A stretch of DNA of 64,000 nucleotides, taken from contig LGFX01000001.1 in NCBI GenBank assembly GCA_001508335.1, positions 62,001 through 126,000 of the forward strand, written 5' to 3'. Below are positions 1 through 8,916 of this stretch, one piece after another (within the stretch, counting starts at the first letter, position 1; each line of letters begins with the position of its first letter). Below the pieces are notes generated by a model. The model searched no databases, was not told the origin of the DNA, and was given only the letters and a program-made list of their open reading frames with translations. The DNA comes from a candidate division TA06 bacterium 32_111 (GTDB taxonomy: Bacteria > Hydrothermota > 32-111). The position numbers were made by a program, and so were the translations under genes.

Positions 1-60
1 TATTTTGATGATTCTTTGGAAGAACTTGAGAACTCTATTTATATTTTAAGTATCTCCTGA
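1..60 (+). CDS. C-terminal tail of an upstream gene (partial)
   Basis: An open frame from base 1 gives 19 residues, rich in Asp and Glu, ending at a TGA at 58-60. It stops 18 bases before the mreB start, as expected for an upstream operon member cut by the window edge. The tail is too short to identify a family, and it could be chance. Confidence 0.4.
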   Translation, partial: YFDDSLEELENSIYILSIS

Positions 61-78
61 TCATTCTTTGGAGGAAAA

Positions 79-1125
79 ATGAAACCATTCAGTATCAAAT
101 CCCTTTTTAATTCATTTATATCAAACGATATCGCTATAGACTTAGGAACAGCATCAACTTTAATATACATGAAGAATGAGGGGATAGTATTGAATGAGCC
201 TTCAGTTGTGGCGATAGATTTAAAGACTAATAAACCTCTTGCCATCGGTTTTCAGGCAAAAGAGATGCTTGGAAAGACACCTCAGGAGATTAAAGCTGTA
301 AGACCTATGAAGGATGGTGTTATAGCTGATTTTGAGGTTGTAGAGGAGATGTTAAGATATTTTATTACCAAAGTTGAAAAATCGAAAATAATAATAAGAC
401 CAAGAGTAATAGTATGTGTCCCATCCGGAATAACAGCGGTTGAGATGAGGGCTGTTAGAGATTCAGTTGAGCATTCTGGTGTTAGGGATGTTTTTCTCGT
501 TTCGGAACCTGTTGCAGCCGCAGTTGGAGTTGGACTTCCAGTTGAAAAACCCAAAGGAAGTATGGTTATAGATATTGGAGGGGGAACAAGTGAGATAGCT
601 GTAATAGCCCTGAACGGTATAGTAACAAATAACTCTATAAGGGTTGGTGGTGATGAAATGGATGAATCTATAATCCAGTACGTTAAGAAAAACTATAACC
701 TTCTTATAGGGGAACAAACAACTGAAAAGATAAAAACTACAATAGGTTCAGCATACAAACTTGAAGAAGAACTTGAACTTGAAATAAAAGGGATAGATCT
801 TGTTGAAGGTATTCCTAAGACTATAAAGTTGACTTCTGAGGAGATAAGGGATGCTTTAAGGGAGCCGGTTTATATGATAGTTTCTGCTATCAAACAGACT
901 CTTGAAAAAACTCCACCAGAACTGGCATCGGATATTATAGATCAAGGTATAGTTATGACAGGTGGGGGATCCCTTTTAAAAAATTTTGATAAACTTGTTT
1001 CCAAAGAGACTGGATTGAAGGTAACTATACCTGAAAACCCTATAGAGTGTGTTGTCAAAGGAAGCGGAAAGATCCTTGAGAATCTTTCCTTTTATGAAAA
1101 GATCATAATTCAAACATCAAGATAA
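79..1125 (+). CDS. mreB: Rod-shape-determining protein MreB
   Basis: MreB is the actin-like ATPase that forms filaments under the inner membrane and directs the elongation machinery for lateral wall growth. The 348-residue length is normal for the family. Actin-fold nucleotide motifs are visible: DLGTAS at residues 21-26 (phosphate 1), IDIGGGTSE from residue 165 (phosphate 2) and TGGGSLL from residue 294 (adenosine). GGAGG plus four bases precedes the ATG, the same spacing seen at other good starts in this window. It is followed after one base by mreC, then mreD, PBP2 and rodA, the classic elongasome operon. Identification is secure. Confidence 0.97.
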   Translation: MKPFSIKSLFNSFISNDIAIDLGTASTLIYMKNEGIVLNEPSVVAIDLKTNKPLAIGFQAKEMLGKTPQEIKAVRPMKDGVIADFEVVEEMLRYFITKVEKSKIIIRPRVIVCVPSGITAVEMRAVRDSVEHSGVRDVFLVSEPVAAAVGVGLPVEKPKGSMVIDIGGGTSEIAVIALNGIVTNNSIRVGGDEMDESIIQYVKKNYNLLIGEQTTEKIKTTIGSAYKLEEELELEIKGIDLVEGIPKTIKLTSEEIRDALREPVYMIVSAIKQTLEKTPPELASDIIDQGIVMTGGGSLLKNFDKLVSKETGLKVTIPENPIECVVKGSGKILENLSFYEKIIIQTSR

Positions 1126-1126
1126 A

Positions 1127-1972
1127 ATGAACTCAAGAAAAAAAATCTTTTTCTTTTCCCTTCTGTTTATCTCTTTTCTTTTAATGATTCTTTCAAACAG
1201 GTTCACTTTCTATTCTTTTAAAAGTGTTCTTCTATATCCCTTAAAACCCTTCAATTTTATTGTCGATTACATTGGATTCACTTTTCAGGATAGAAAAATA
1301 TTCAGGGAAGAAATGGTAACTATATTTCAAAAGAACCTTGAGATAAATAGATTAAAATTCCTTGAATATGAAAATGAAAATTTGAAAAATCTTTTAACGA
1401 TTAAAAATAGATTCAAAGAGGAGTTAATCTTCTCAGAAGTTATTGGACAGGACAAGTTGGCAGGTGAGTTTTTAACTATCGATAAAGGGAAAGTGGATGG
1501 TGTTGAAGAAGGGATGCCTGTTCTATCTTTAAAAGGTATAGTTGGGAAAATAGTTTCGGTTGATAAATACAGTTCCGTTGTTGAGACCTTCAACAACTCG
1601 AATTTCAGAGTTGGGGTTATGGATAGAGAAAAAGAACAGTTTATGTTATGCTATTTTTATAGAACAGGATTTTTGAAAGTTGAAAATGTTAAATATGACT
1701 CTAAATTGAAAATCGGTGACTCAATTTTTACAAGTGGATTTGGTAAAATTTTCCCTGAAAATATACCTGTTGGGAAAATCATCAAGATTGAGGTACTTGA
1801 GGATGGGGATTTTTTTTATGTTGTTGAACCTTTTGAGAATATTTTTTCCATAAAATATGTTTTTCTCATTAAAATGGATAAAGATTTTTATAGAAACAGA
1901 TTCGAAAGAGCAAAGAAAAGAGAGTTAACAAAGTTTGGATGGTACACTATTTACAAAAGGACTTTTGAATGA
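1127..1972 (+). CDS. mreC: Rod-shape-determining protein MreC
   Basis: MreC is a bitopic inner-membrane protein whose periplasmic part scaffolds PBP2 and MreB. At 281 residues it has an N-terminal membrane anchor (about residues 6-25), a charged coiled-coil stretch (about 45-90) and then the beta-rich MreC core. The core includes a typical KGKVDGVEEGMPV segment (from about residue 119) and the IVGKIVSVD segment. It starts one base after the mreB stop and its TGA overlaps the mreD ATG. The position in the operon agrees with the domain order, so the call is firm although the sequence is divergent. Confidence 0.93.
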   Translation: MNSRKKIFFFSLLFISFLLMILSNRFTFYSFKSVLLYPLKPFNFIVDYIGFTFQDRKIFREEMVTIFQKNLEINRLKFLEYENENLKNLLTIKNRFKEELIFSEVIGQDKLAGEFLTIDKGKVDGVEEGMPVLSLKGIVGKIVSVDKYSSVVETFNNSNFRVGVMDREKEQFMLCYFYRTGFLKVENVKYDSKLKIGDSIFTSGFGKIFPENIPVGKIIKIEVLEDGDFFYVVEPFENIFSIKYVFLIKMDKDFYRNRFERAKKRELTKFGWYTIYKRTFE

Positions 1973-2451
1973 AATATTTTCTTTTAACTATTCTCTCCAT
2001 TATTTTTATATATTTTATTTCCACAATCCCTCCCTTTTTTTCAATAGATGGTGTAGTTCAACCAGACCTTATAATAATACTTGTAATCTTTGTTTGTTTT
2101 AACTTCAACGAGATTTTTTCTTACCTATTCTCTTTTATTATAGGTTTTTTCTGTGATGCTATTTTGGGAACATACCTTGGTTTCCATTCATCAGTTTATC
2201 TGATAATCTCTTATTTTACTTCAAGGTTTGGGAACCTTTTTTATAAAGAAAAATTTTTTAATAAACTTCTTTTGGTTTTAATATCCGATATATTTTACAG
2301 GATCATTCTACTCGTCATAAATTTTCAAAAATCAAAAAGCATAATTACAATTTTTGTTTTTGTTTTCATCATTCCATTCTATACAGTCTTTTTATACTTT
2401 CTTTTCCATTATCTTAAGAAATTTTTGAAGAAATTTTATGTTACGAGATAG
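1969..2451 (+). CDS. mreD: Rod-shape-determining protein MreD
   Basis: MreD is a small polytopic inner-membrane protein that completes the MreBCD complex. The 160 residues are almost entirely hydrophobic, with about five membrane segments. A PDLIIILVIF segment near residue 30 and a GFFCDAILGTYLGFHS segment near residue 60 match the family pattern of an early acidic/proline motif and a D-G loop. The ATG overlaps the mreC stop (ATGA) and the 3' end overlaps the PBP2 start by 14 bases. Sequence conservation in MreD is low, so position carries part of the evidence. Confidence 0.88.
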   Translation: MKYFLLTILSIIFIYFISTIPPFFSIDGVVQPDLIIILVIFVCFNFNEIFSYLFSFIIGFFCDAILGTYLGFHSSVYLIISYFTSRFGNLFYKEKFFNKLLLVLISDIFYRIILLVINFQKSKSIITIFVFVFIIPFYTVFLYFLFHYLKKFLKKFYVTR

Positions 2452-4210
2452 GTTCTTAAATATCATATTCCTTATAGGATTTCTTTTCTTTATACAGGTT
2501 ATCTTTATTATCGATTTACAGGTTTTTGGAAATCGTTATTATAAAACTTTATCTGAAGGGAACAGTTATAAAAGGGTTATTGTTCCTGCTATTAGAGGAA
2601 ACATAGTAAGTTCTGATTCTGTTGTTATAGCCACATCAAAAAAATATTTTTCGTTGTTCTGTAACCTTGATAAATTCGATATAACAGCTGATAACATTCT
2701 TAACATTGCAAAAATTATTGAGGTCGATCCTGAATCGATCAATCAGATGATCGGTGATGCGAAAAGAAACAATGAGAAGGAAATATGTCTTAAAAACAAT
2801 TTGAATATTGAAGATGTATCTTTCATAGAGGAGAATAGAAAAAACTTTCCAGAATTCGATATAAGGTATCAGCCCAAAAGGTATTACCCTTATGAATACC
2901 TGTATTCTCATATTGTTGGTTATGTCGGAAAGATCACAGGCAACGAACTCTATGAGTTGAAGATAAAAGGTTACAGTATTTCAGATTTTGTAGGTAAAAC
3001 TGGAGTCGAAAAAAGTTATGAGAGTTTTCTAAAAGGAAGAAACGGAATTAAATATTATGAAGTTGATGTGATGGGAAATATTGTAAGAGAGGTTGAACAA
3101 CAAAATTCTTTAAAAAAGATAAATGGAGATGATATTTTTTTAAGCATAAACCACAAATTGCAAAGTTACGTAGATACTATTTTTAAAGATTTTCAAAGTG
3201 GAACCGTGATAGTTTTGGATGGGCAGAACGGAGCGATACTATCACTCTACTCAAAACCATCTTTTGACCCTAACATCTTTATAACAGGGATCAGGAATGA
3301 TGTTTGGGAATATTTGAGAACAAACATTTTATCACCCTTTCTTAACAGGGCTACAAATGGATTGTATCCTCCTGGTTCAGTCTTTAAAATAGTCACATTT
3401 CTTACAGCACTTCAGGATGGGAAAGCTGATTCCAATACATTTTTCCAACCATGTTATGGTAGTATAATGATTTCAAATAGAATTTTTAAATGCTGGAAAG
3501 TTCACAATGAACTCAACCTTTTCGATGCTTTAGTGAATTCCTGTGATATATATTTCTATCAACTCGGGATGAAGGTTGGCGTTGAAAACCTTTACAGTGG
3601 AGCGACGGAACTTGGTTTAGGGTGTTTAACTGGAATAGATATATTGGAAGAGAGTAAGGGAATAATTCCAGATTCAAGATTTCTTAATAAAAAATATGGG
3701 AAAAATATTTGGGGGATGGGTCAACTTGCCAATATTTCTATTGGACAAGGGGATATACTTGTCACTCCAATACAGGTGGCATCAATGTTTTTAATGCTCG
3801 CAAACGATGGGAAATTTATCAACCCCCATGTTGTTGATTCCGTTAAAACGAAAAAAGGAGAGAAAGTATTTGAGTATAAAAAAAAGATAAAAGGGGAAGT
3901 GAAGTTTGAAAAAAAATATTTAAACCTTTTAAAAAAAGCTCTGTACAATGTTGTCAATTCTGATGATGGTACTGCAACTCTTGCAAGGATGGATAAAAAT
4001 TTGGGTTATATAAGTGGAAAAACTGGAACGGCTGAAAATCCAACAGGTGAACCACATGCGTGGTTTGGTGGGATCTATACCGATAAAAAAGGTAACAACA
4101 GATTGGTAGTTGTTGTTGTAATTGAGAATGGTGGACATGGTGGAAATGACCCCGCGAGGTTAACTAAAATGATAGTTGAAAAATATCTTAGGATAAAAAA
4201 TGGATTTTAA
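2438..4210 (+). CDS. mrdA: Penicillin-binding protein 2 (elongation transpeptidase)
   Basis: This class B PBP is the DD-transpeptidase that cross-links peptidoglycan during elongation. It is 590 residues long, with an N-terminal membrane anchor (about 8-28), a pedestal/dimerisation domain, and a C-terminal transpeptidase domain. The catalytic SxxK motif is SVFK with Ser314, the second motif is an SCD in NSCDIYFYQLG, and the KTG triad begins at Lys528. The gene overlaps mreD upstream and rodA downstream. RodA is its glycosyltransferase partner, so the pair forms a complete elongasome enzyme set. Confidence 0.96.
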   Translation: MLRDRFLNIIFLIGFLFFIQVIFIIDLQVFGNRYYKTLSEGNSYKRVIVPAIRGNIVSSDSVVIATSKKYFSLFCNLDKFDITADNILNIAKIIEVDPESINQMIGDAKRNNEKEICLKNNLNIEDVSFIEENRKNFPEFDIRYQPKRYYPYEYLYSHIVGYVGKITGNELYELKIKGYSISDFVGKTGVEKSYESFLKGRNGIKYYEVDVMGNIVREVEQQNSLKKINGDDIFLSINHKLQSYVDTIFKDFQSGTVIVLDGQNGAILSLYSKPSFDPNIFITGIRNDVWEYLRTNILSPFLNRATNGLYPPGSVFKIVTFLTALQDGKADSNTFFQPCYGSIMISNRIFKCWKVHNELNLFDALVNSCDIYFYQLGMKVGVENLYSGATELGLGCLTGIDILEESKGIIPDSRFLNKKYGKNIWGMGQLANISIGQGDILVTPIQVASMFLMLANDGKFINPHVVDSVKTKKGEKVFEYKKKIKGEVKFEKKYLNLLKKALYNVVNSDDGTATLARMDKNLGYISGKTGTAENPTGEPHAWFGGIYTDKKGNNRLVVVVVIENGGHGGNDPARLTKMIVEKYLRIKNGF

Positions 4211-5402
4211 AAAAAGGTTCGATCCTTTTATTATTTTCTCTTTGTTAGGACTTTCAGTTTTCGGTCTTATGGTTTTGTTCTCAGTTGTTTGTAATGACAG
4301 TATATCAATTTTCTATAAACAGTTCATCTGGTTTTTTATCTCTTTTTTTCTTTTTATCGGTATACAGTTTATCCCTATGAAAATATTTTATATAAGTTCA
4401 TACCTCCTTTACTTCTTTTCGATTACACTACTTATTTTTTTGAAAGTTGTAAATAGATCTCCAGTTGAAAGATGGCTGGATTTCGGAATAGCATACATCC
4501 AGCCTTCCGAATTCGCAAAAGTTTCTTTGATTCTTGCACTTCCAAGATTTCTGCTATCGATGAGGGAAAAACGTGACAGTTTTATAACACTTTTTGTCTC
4601 ATACATTTTCGTTCTTGTTCCATTTTTGCTTATCTTTCTCCAACCTGATCTTGGAACATCTATTCTTTTTCTAATAATCCTATTCATTATTCTTTACCTT
4701 TTCGATGTGAAATTGATAAATCTTTTCATACTGATCACACCAATACTCTCAATAATTTTTTCCTTTTTCCCTCTATTTTGGATCTTCTATCTTTTTTTTG
4801 TGGTTTTTGTGTTATATTTTTCAAAAGTAGATTTTATAAAACTTCTCAAAGTGTTTTTCGTAAACATAATATCTGGAGGTATAGCACCGATTGTATGGCA
4901 TAGTTTGAGAGATTATCAGAAGAATAGAATAATCTCTTATCTCTCTCCACAGAAGGATATTCATGGTTACGGATGGAATCTTTTACAATCAAAAATAGGA
5001 ATTGGTTCTGGAGGAATTTTTGGAAAAGGATTTTTGAACGGAACACAAAAAGGCTTAAATTTTGTTCCACAGCAACACACTGATTTTATATTCTCTGCAG
5101 TTGGGGAGGAGTTTGGTTTTTTAGGTTACCTTTTTATCCTTACGATGCTTTCAATAATTTTACTTAGAGTTTTATACATCGTTAACAGAATAAAATCAAA
5201 ATACACGAAAATCGTTGTGTACACTTTCACGACCTTCATTATCTTTGAGTATTTCTTGAATATAAGTATGTCCTCTGGTTTGATTCCCATAGTTGGAATT
5301 CCATTACCTTTATTTTCCTATGGTGGTTCTTCATATTTAACAACATTTATAATGTTTGCTATAATAAATAGAGGAATCAATGAGAAGGATAGATATTGGT
5401 AA
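4200..5402 (+). CDS. rodA: RodA, SEDS-family peptidoglycan glycosyltransferase
   Basis: RodA polymerises lipid II into glycan strands in partnership with PBP2. The 400-residue protein has about ten hydrophobic segments and typical SEDS signatures: WLDFG..IQPSEFAK near residue 100, FLQPDLGTS near residue 148, and a late QQHTDFIFSAVGEEFGFLG segment followed by PLPLFSYGGSS. It begins inside the last codons of the PBP2 gene and ends inside the first codons of the comF-like gene, indicating translational coupling. RodA rather than FtsW is chosen because of the mre/PBP2 context. Confidence 0.95.
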   Translation: MDFKKRFDPFIIFSLLGLSVFGLMVLFSVVCNDSISIFYKQFIWFFISFFLFIGIQFIPMKIFYISSYLLYFFSITLLIFLKVVNRSPVERWLDFGIAYIQPSEFAKVSLILALPRFLLSMREKRDSFITLFVSYIFVLVPFLLIFLQPDLGTSILFLIILFIILYLFDVKLINLFILITPILSIIFSFFPLFWIFYLFFVVFVLYFSKVDFIKLLKVFFVNIISGGIAPIVWHSLRDYQKNRIISYLSPQKDIHGYGWNLLQSKIGIGSGGIFGKGFLNGTQKGLNFVPQQHTDFIFSAVGEEFGFLGYLFILTMLSIILLRVLYIVNRIKSKYTKIVVYTFTTFIIFEYFLNISMSSGLIPIVGIPLPLFSYGGSSYLTTFIMFAIINRGINEKDRYW

Positions 5403-6087
5403 CCCTCTAAAAATACTTTTTCCTGATAACTGCATTGTATGTAAAAAAGAGAGGTTTATTAAGGATATACCTTTGTGTAAAGATTGTTTTGTCGCATTAA
5501 AAAAGGTTGGAGGAAATTTATGTGAGATCTGTGGGAAAAATATAGATGAAGATGAAATTTTGTGCGATAGATGTAAAGATAAAGAATATTTTTTTGATTA
5601 TGTTAGGTCGGTTTACTACTATGATAAAACAACTTCAACGATCATAAAAAATTTCAAATACTATAACATAAAATCCTTGAGTTCATTTATATCGAACTCC
5701 CTTTATATGAAATTACAGGAGGATATTAATTTTCAGGATGTAGAATTCATAACCTACATACCACAGAGTTTTTTTAAAAGTTACAATAGGTATTACAACC
5801 AATCTTTTCTTCTAGCAAAAGATCTATCTGAACTTACAGGTATTCCTCTTGCTGAAAACATTTTAAAACAGAAAGAAAGGATTGTAAATCAGGCAGTTTT
5901 ACCGAGATTTCTAAGGGAAAGAAGAGGAGAAATATTCTATCCTTCGAAAAAAGAGTTTACCTGTTTTTCAATTCTTATTGTAGATGATGTTTTCACTACA
6001 GGTAAAACTTTGTCCGATGCGGCAAGGGTTTTAAAATCGTATTTTAAAATCGATAAAGTCTTAGGGATCACTTTTGCGAGATCTTAA
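5380..6087 (+). CDS. ComF-family amidophosphoribosyltransferase-like protein
   Basis: The 235-residue protein has an N-terminal zinc-ribbon region with four CxxC pairs (Cys18/21, Cys34/37, then CEICGK and CDRCKD) and a C-terminal type I phosphoribosyltransferase domain. The PRPP-binding loop ILIVDDVFTTGKT lies near residues 197-209. In competent bacteria ComFC is needed for handling imported single-stranded DNA. In other organisms the role is unclear. It overlaps rodA by 23 bases and ends just before a convergent tRNA-Leu, so it probably closes the mre operon. Confidence 0.85.
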   Translation: MRRIDIGNPLKILFPDNCIVCKKERFIKDIPLCKDCFVALKKVGGNLCEICGKNIDEDEILCDRCKDKEYFFDYVRSVYYYDKTTSTIIKNFKYYNIKSLSSFISNSLYMKLQEDINFQDVEFITYIPQSFFKSYNRYYNQSFLLAKDLSELTGIPLAENILKQKERIVNQAVLPRFLRERRGEIFYPSKKEFTCFSILIVDDVFTTGKTLSDAARVLKSYFKIDKVLGITFARS

Positions 6088-6088
6088 A

Positions 6089-6172
6089 TGCCGAAGGCCG
6101 GAGTCGAACCGGCATGATGTTGCCATCATCGGTTTTTGAGACCGACGTGTCTACCAATTCCACCACTTCGGC
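6089..6172 (-). tRNA. tRNA-Leu (anticodon CAA)
   Basis: The reverse strand folds as a class II tRNA with a long variable arm. The acceptor arms GCCGAAG/CTTCGGC pair perfectly, the anticodon loop CTCAAAA reads CAA, and the T-arm has GGTTCGACTCC. The discriminator is A and CCA is not encoded. It ends one base from the comF-like stop codon on the opposite strand. A TTGACA/TAATAT promoter lies just upstream. Confidence 0.95.
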
Positions 6173-6181
6173 ATAGAAAGA

Positions 6182-6209
6182 ATATTAACAAAAAAATCGT
6201 TTTTGTCAA
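6182..6209 (-). promoter_or_regulatory. Sigma-70-type promoter of tRNA-Leu(CAA)
   Basis: On the minus strand TTGACA (6209-6204) is followed after 16 bases by TAATAT (6187-6182). The tRNA begins 9 bases further on. Confidence 0.75.
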
Positions 6210-6291
6210 TATAATGGTTTCCATCAAAGGGGAATGTATTAAATATTTTAAAAATTGTTTAAAAATGGATAGAATGAAAATGTTGTAAATA

Positions 6292-6319
6292 TTGAATTAG
6301 AATTTTTCTATGATAAAAT
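6292..6319 (+). promoter_or_regulatory. Sigma-70-type promoter before the C1q-like protein gene
   Basis: TTGAAT (6292-6297), a 16-base spacer and TAAAAT (6314-6319). A TGA directly before the -10 box gives an extended -10. The start codon is 22 bases downstream, after a GGAGA ribosome site. Confidence 0.6.
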
Positions 6320-6341
6320 TTAACGTTAGGAGAAGTAAAAT

Positions 6342-7934
6342 ATGTGTAAAGAATTTTTTTGTTTTATTTTTTTATTCTTTTTCTTGAAAATATCTGCTTT
6401 TGAACAAAAGAGTTTCACTATCCCTTCAGATAGTTTTAGAAATATATCAGATCTTTTAGATTACGCTTCCCAAAACGATTTAAAGGATATTAAAGTCAAT
6501 ATTATCTCGAATTTAGAATATGATAGTATTGTTATCAATAAACCTATAAAAAATTTAGTCATTTTAGGTATAAACACTCCTTCCAACTGCGATCTTGGAG
6601 GAAGTGTAATAATTAACCTATCTGAAGATGTCTCAATTCAGATGGAAAATCTTTCTTTCAAATCTTTTATAAATAAGGGTAGAATTGATTATTTTTCATT
6701 GTTTTTTTGTATGTGTGAGAATTTAATAAATGAAAACCTTGTTAGATTTTCTGATATTTTTGGATGTGAAATATCAAACAGTTTCAACTGGCTTTCAAAT
6801 GGTTATCTGGCATCATCTCAGGGTAAAAGTATAGGGAAGAATTTCTGGGGTATAAAATCTATACTCCACCAAACGGATGGGGATAGTTTTGTAATATTTG
6901 GAAATAGAAAACAGAATATTCTCCTTTTAAAGAAGAAGGATGAGATACATAATCTTTTACAGATGGAAGGTAGTGTAATCGCAAAGGATAGGTACATAGC
7001 AAAAAATTTTGTTGATTCATCAACCTATGCAGCATCCTTTATGCATCTAAATGGCGAGATGAAGGTCAAAGGTAAAAAGGATTCTATCTTTTTCAGTGGA
7101 GAAGATGGCTCTTTTACACTTTCAGGAAATCTGAATGTTGGAAAAGAAATCAATGTTGGGGGTAAGGTTAAATTAAATCTTTCCAGTAATGGTGATTTCT
7201 CTTTTGTTTCAAGTATAAGGGACACTATAACATTTAAAAATAACAGATTGGATATGAAAAAGGTACAACTTTTTACTTCCGAAATTTATACAAAAAATTT
7301 AACAAATTTTTCGGATCAACCTTTGATAATAAGATACAATAATGGAAAAAATCCAAATATCAGGTGGGGATTTTCAAATCTTGAAAAAACAAACGATTTT
7401 TCCTTATTTGAGGATAGTTCAAATAGCATAATTTTTAGAAGGAATATTGTTGTTGATTCCAATTTACCTTTTATTGAAGTTAATCTAAATACTCCTTTGA
7501 AAATTTTCACTTTAAGAGAAAAGGATATTCATAAAAATAATTTTAAAAAGTTCAAATTTCAAGATGTTTTTTTGGAGAACAACTCTGAATCTTTTAGAGT
7601 TTCAGAAAATGATGGGGGTAGTTTGTATTTTTTGAGAAGTGGTTTTTATAGTATTTCATATAGAGTCACATTCTCATCCAAAAAAGAAAAAACCGATTTG
7701 TTTTTGAGAGTTAAAATAAATGGTAGAGAGGTTGCTCAGTTAAACTCTGGTTATAGAGGGACGATAGAGAAAGGAAATTTTATAAATTTGAGTGGAATTG
7801 GAATAGTTAAGATTGAAAAAGGTGACAGTTTGATATTTGAATATTTTACGGGTGACGACTCTCTATATTTTGGAAATTTTGATCTTTTTGAGAATAGGGA
7901 AGGCGTTTTTCTATCTATTTTAAAGATAAATTGA
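6342..7934 (+). CDS. Secreted protein with C-terminal C1q/TNF-like domain
   Basis: I recognise no full-length family. The 530 residues start with a signal peptide (about 1-19, strongly Phe/Leu rich). A long beta-rich central part resembles bacterial surface or fibre proteins with recurring short glycine-containing strands. The last 125 or so residues have the strand pattern of a C1q-like jelly roll: GSLYFLRSGFYSISYRVTF, then LFLRVKINGREVAQL, then VKIEKGDSLIFEY and a closing FLSILKIN. Such domains usually trimerise and sit at the tip of surface fibres. It is monocistronic with its own promoter, and the next gene has another. The function as a surface or adhesive structure is inference. Confidence 0.7.
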   Translation: MCKEFFCFIFLFFFLKISAFEQKSFTIPSDSFRNISDLLDYASQNDLKDIKVNIISNLEYDSIVINKPIKNLVILGINTPSNCDLGGSVIINLSEDVSIQMENLSFKSFINKGRIDYFSLFFCMCENLINENLVRFSDIFGCEISNSFNWLSNGYLASSQGKSIGKNFWGIKSILHQTDGDSFVIFGNRKQNILLLKKKDEIHNLLQMEGSVIAKDRYIAKNFVDSSTYAASFMHLNGEMKVKGKKDSIFFSGEDGSFTLSGNLNVGKEINVGGKVKLNLSSNGDFSFVSSIRDTITFKNNRLDMKKVQLFTSEIYTKNLTNFSDQPLIIRYNNGKNPNIRWGFSNLEKTNDFSLFEDSSNSIIFRRNIVVDSNLPFIEVNLNTPLKIFTLREKDIHKNNFKKFKFQDVFLENNSESFRVSENDGGSLYFLRSGFYSISYRVTFSSKKEKTDLFLRVKINGREVAQLNSGYRGTIEKGNFINLSGIGIVKIEKGDSLIFEYFTGDDSLYFGNFDLFENREGVFLSILKIN

Positions 7935-7936
7935 GA

Positions 7937-7964
7937 TTGTAAATGGAAAAGTTTATGGTATAAT
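7937..7964 (+). promoter_or_regulatory. Sigma-70-type promoter before the epimerase genes
   Basis: TTGTAA (7937-7942), a 16-base spacer and a perfect TATAAT (7959-7964). The transcript would have a leader of about 16 bases containing AAGGAG before the ATG at 7987. Confidence 0.7.
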
Positions 7965-7986
7965 GCTTTTTTAAAAAGGAGAAAGG

Positions 7987-8916
7987 ATGGCTAAAATTCT
8001 TGTTACAGGTGGTGCTGGATTTATTGGAAGTAACCTCGTAAAAGCACTTCTTGAGGATAACAATGAAGTCAGGGTTCTCGATAACTTTTCAACAGGTAAA
8101 AGAGAAAATATTCTACCTTTTTTAAATAGGATAGAACTCGTTGAAGGTGATATAAGAAGTTATCATACAGTTATGCTCTCTCTTAAAGATATAGATTATG
8201 TTTTCCACCAGGCAGCACTTCCTTCAGTTCCAAGGTCAATAAACGATCCAATTACAACAAACGATGTTAATATTGTTGGAACTTTAAATCTCCTGCAATG
8301 CAGTAAGGATATGAATATTAAAAGGTTCATCTTCGCATCATCTTCTTCGATATACGGAGATAACCCTATAATTCCTAAAGTTGAAACACTTGAACCTAAA
8401 CCAAAATCTCCTTACGCTCTAACAAAGTTAACAGGTGAATACTACTCCTCAATTTTCTATAAAATTTATGGTTTGAAAACTATTTCACTTAGATATTTCA
8501 ACGTTTTTGGAGAGAATCAGGATCCAATGTCACAGTACTCGGCTTTTATACCAAAAGTTTTTTCATCCGTTAAAAACAAAAATTTCATTACCATTTTTGG
8601 TGATGGAAACCAGACGAGAGATTTCACCTATGTCTCGAATGTTGTTCATGCTAACATACTTTCACTTAAAGCATCCGAAGAAGCATTTGGAGAAGTTTTC
8701 AATGTTGCGTGTGGCGAAAGGATCTCTGTAAACGAACTTGTGGAATATGTCTCAACCATAACAGGTTATAAGATAGAAAAAAAATACCTTCCTCCAAGAG
8801 CAGGCGACGTAAGGGATTCTATGGCTGATATAGAAAAGATAAAAAGGATTATGAAATATGATGTTCTTGTAAGGGTAAAAGAAGGTTTAAAAAAATCAAT
8901 GGAATTTTACCTATGA
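7987..8916 (+). CDS. NAD-dependent nucleotide-sugar epimerase/dehydratase
   Basis: An extended short-chain dehydrogenase of 309 residues, with TGGAGFIGS at the NAD-binding turn (residues 7-15), a SSSSIYG active-site stretch and the YxxxK pair Tyr143/Lys147. The pattern HQAALPSVPRSINDP and the RYFNVFG segment are typical of UDP-glucose/UDP-GlcNAc 4-epimerases of the WbpP/GalE type. Its stop overlaps the next ATG (ATGA). That gene encodes a UDP-GlcNAc 2-epimerase, so the pair probably supplies activated sugars for surface polysaccharide. The exact substrate cannot be read from sequence. Confidence 0.88.
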   Translation: MAKILVTGGAGFIGSNLVKALLEDNNEVRVLDNFSTGKRENILPFLNRIELVEGDIRSYHTVMLSLKDIDYVFHQAALPSVPRSINDPITTNDVNIVGTLNLLQCSKDMNIKRFIFASSSSIYGDNPIIPKVETLEPKPKSPYALTKLTGEYYSSIFYKIYGLKTISLRYFNVFGENQDPMSQYSAFIPKVFSSVKNKNFITIFGDGNQTRDFTYVSNVVHANILSLKASEEAFGEVFNVACGERISVNELVEYVSTITGYKIEKKYLPPRAGDVRDSMADIEKIKRIMKYDVLVRVKEGLKKSMEFYL

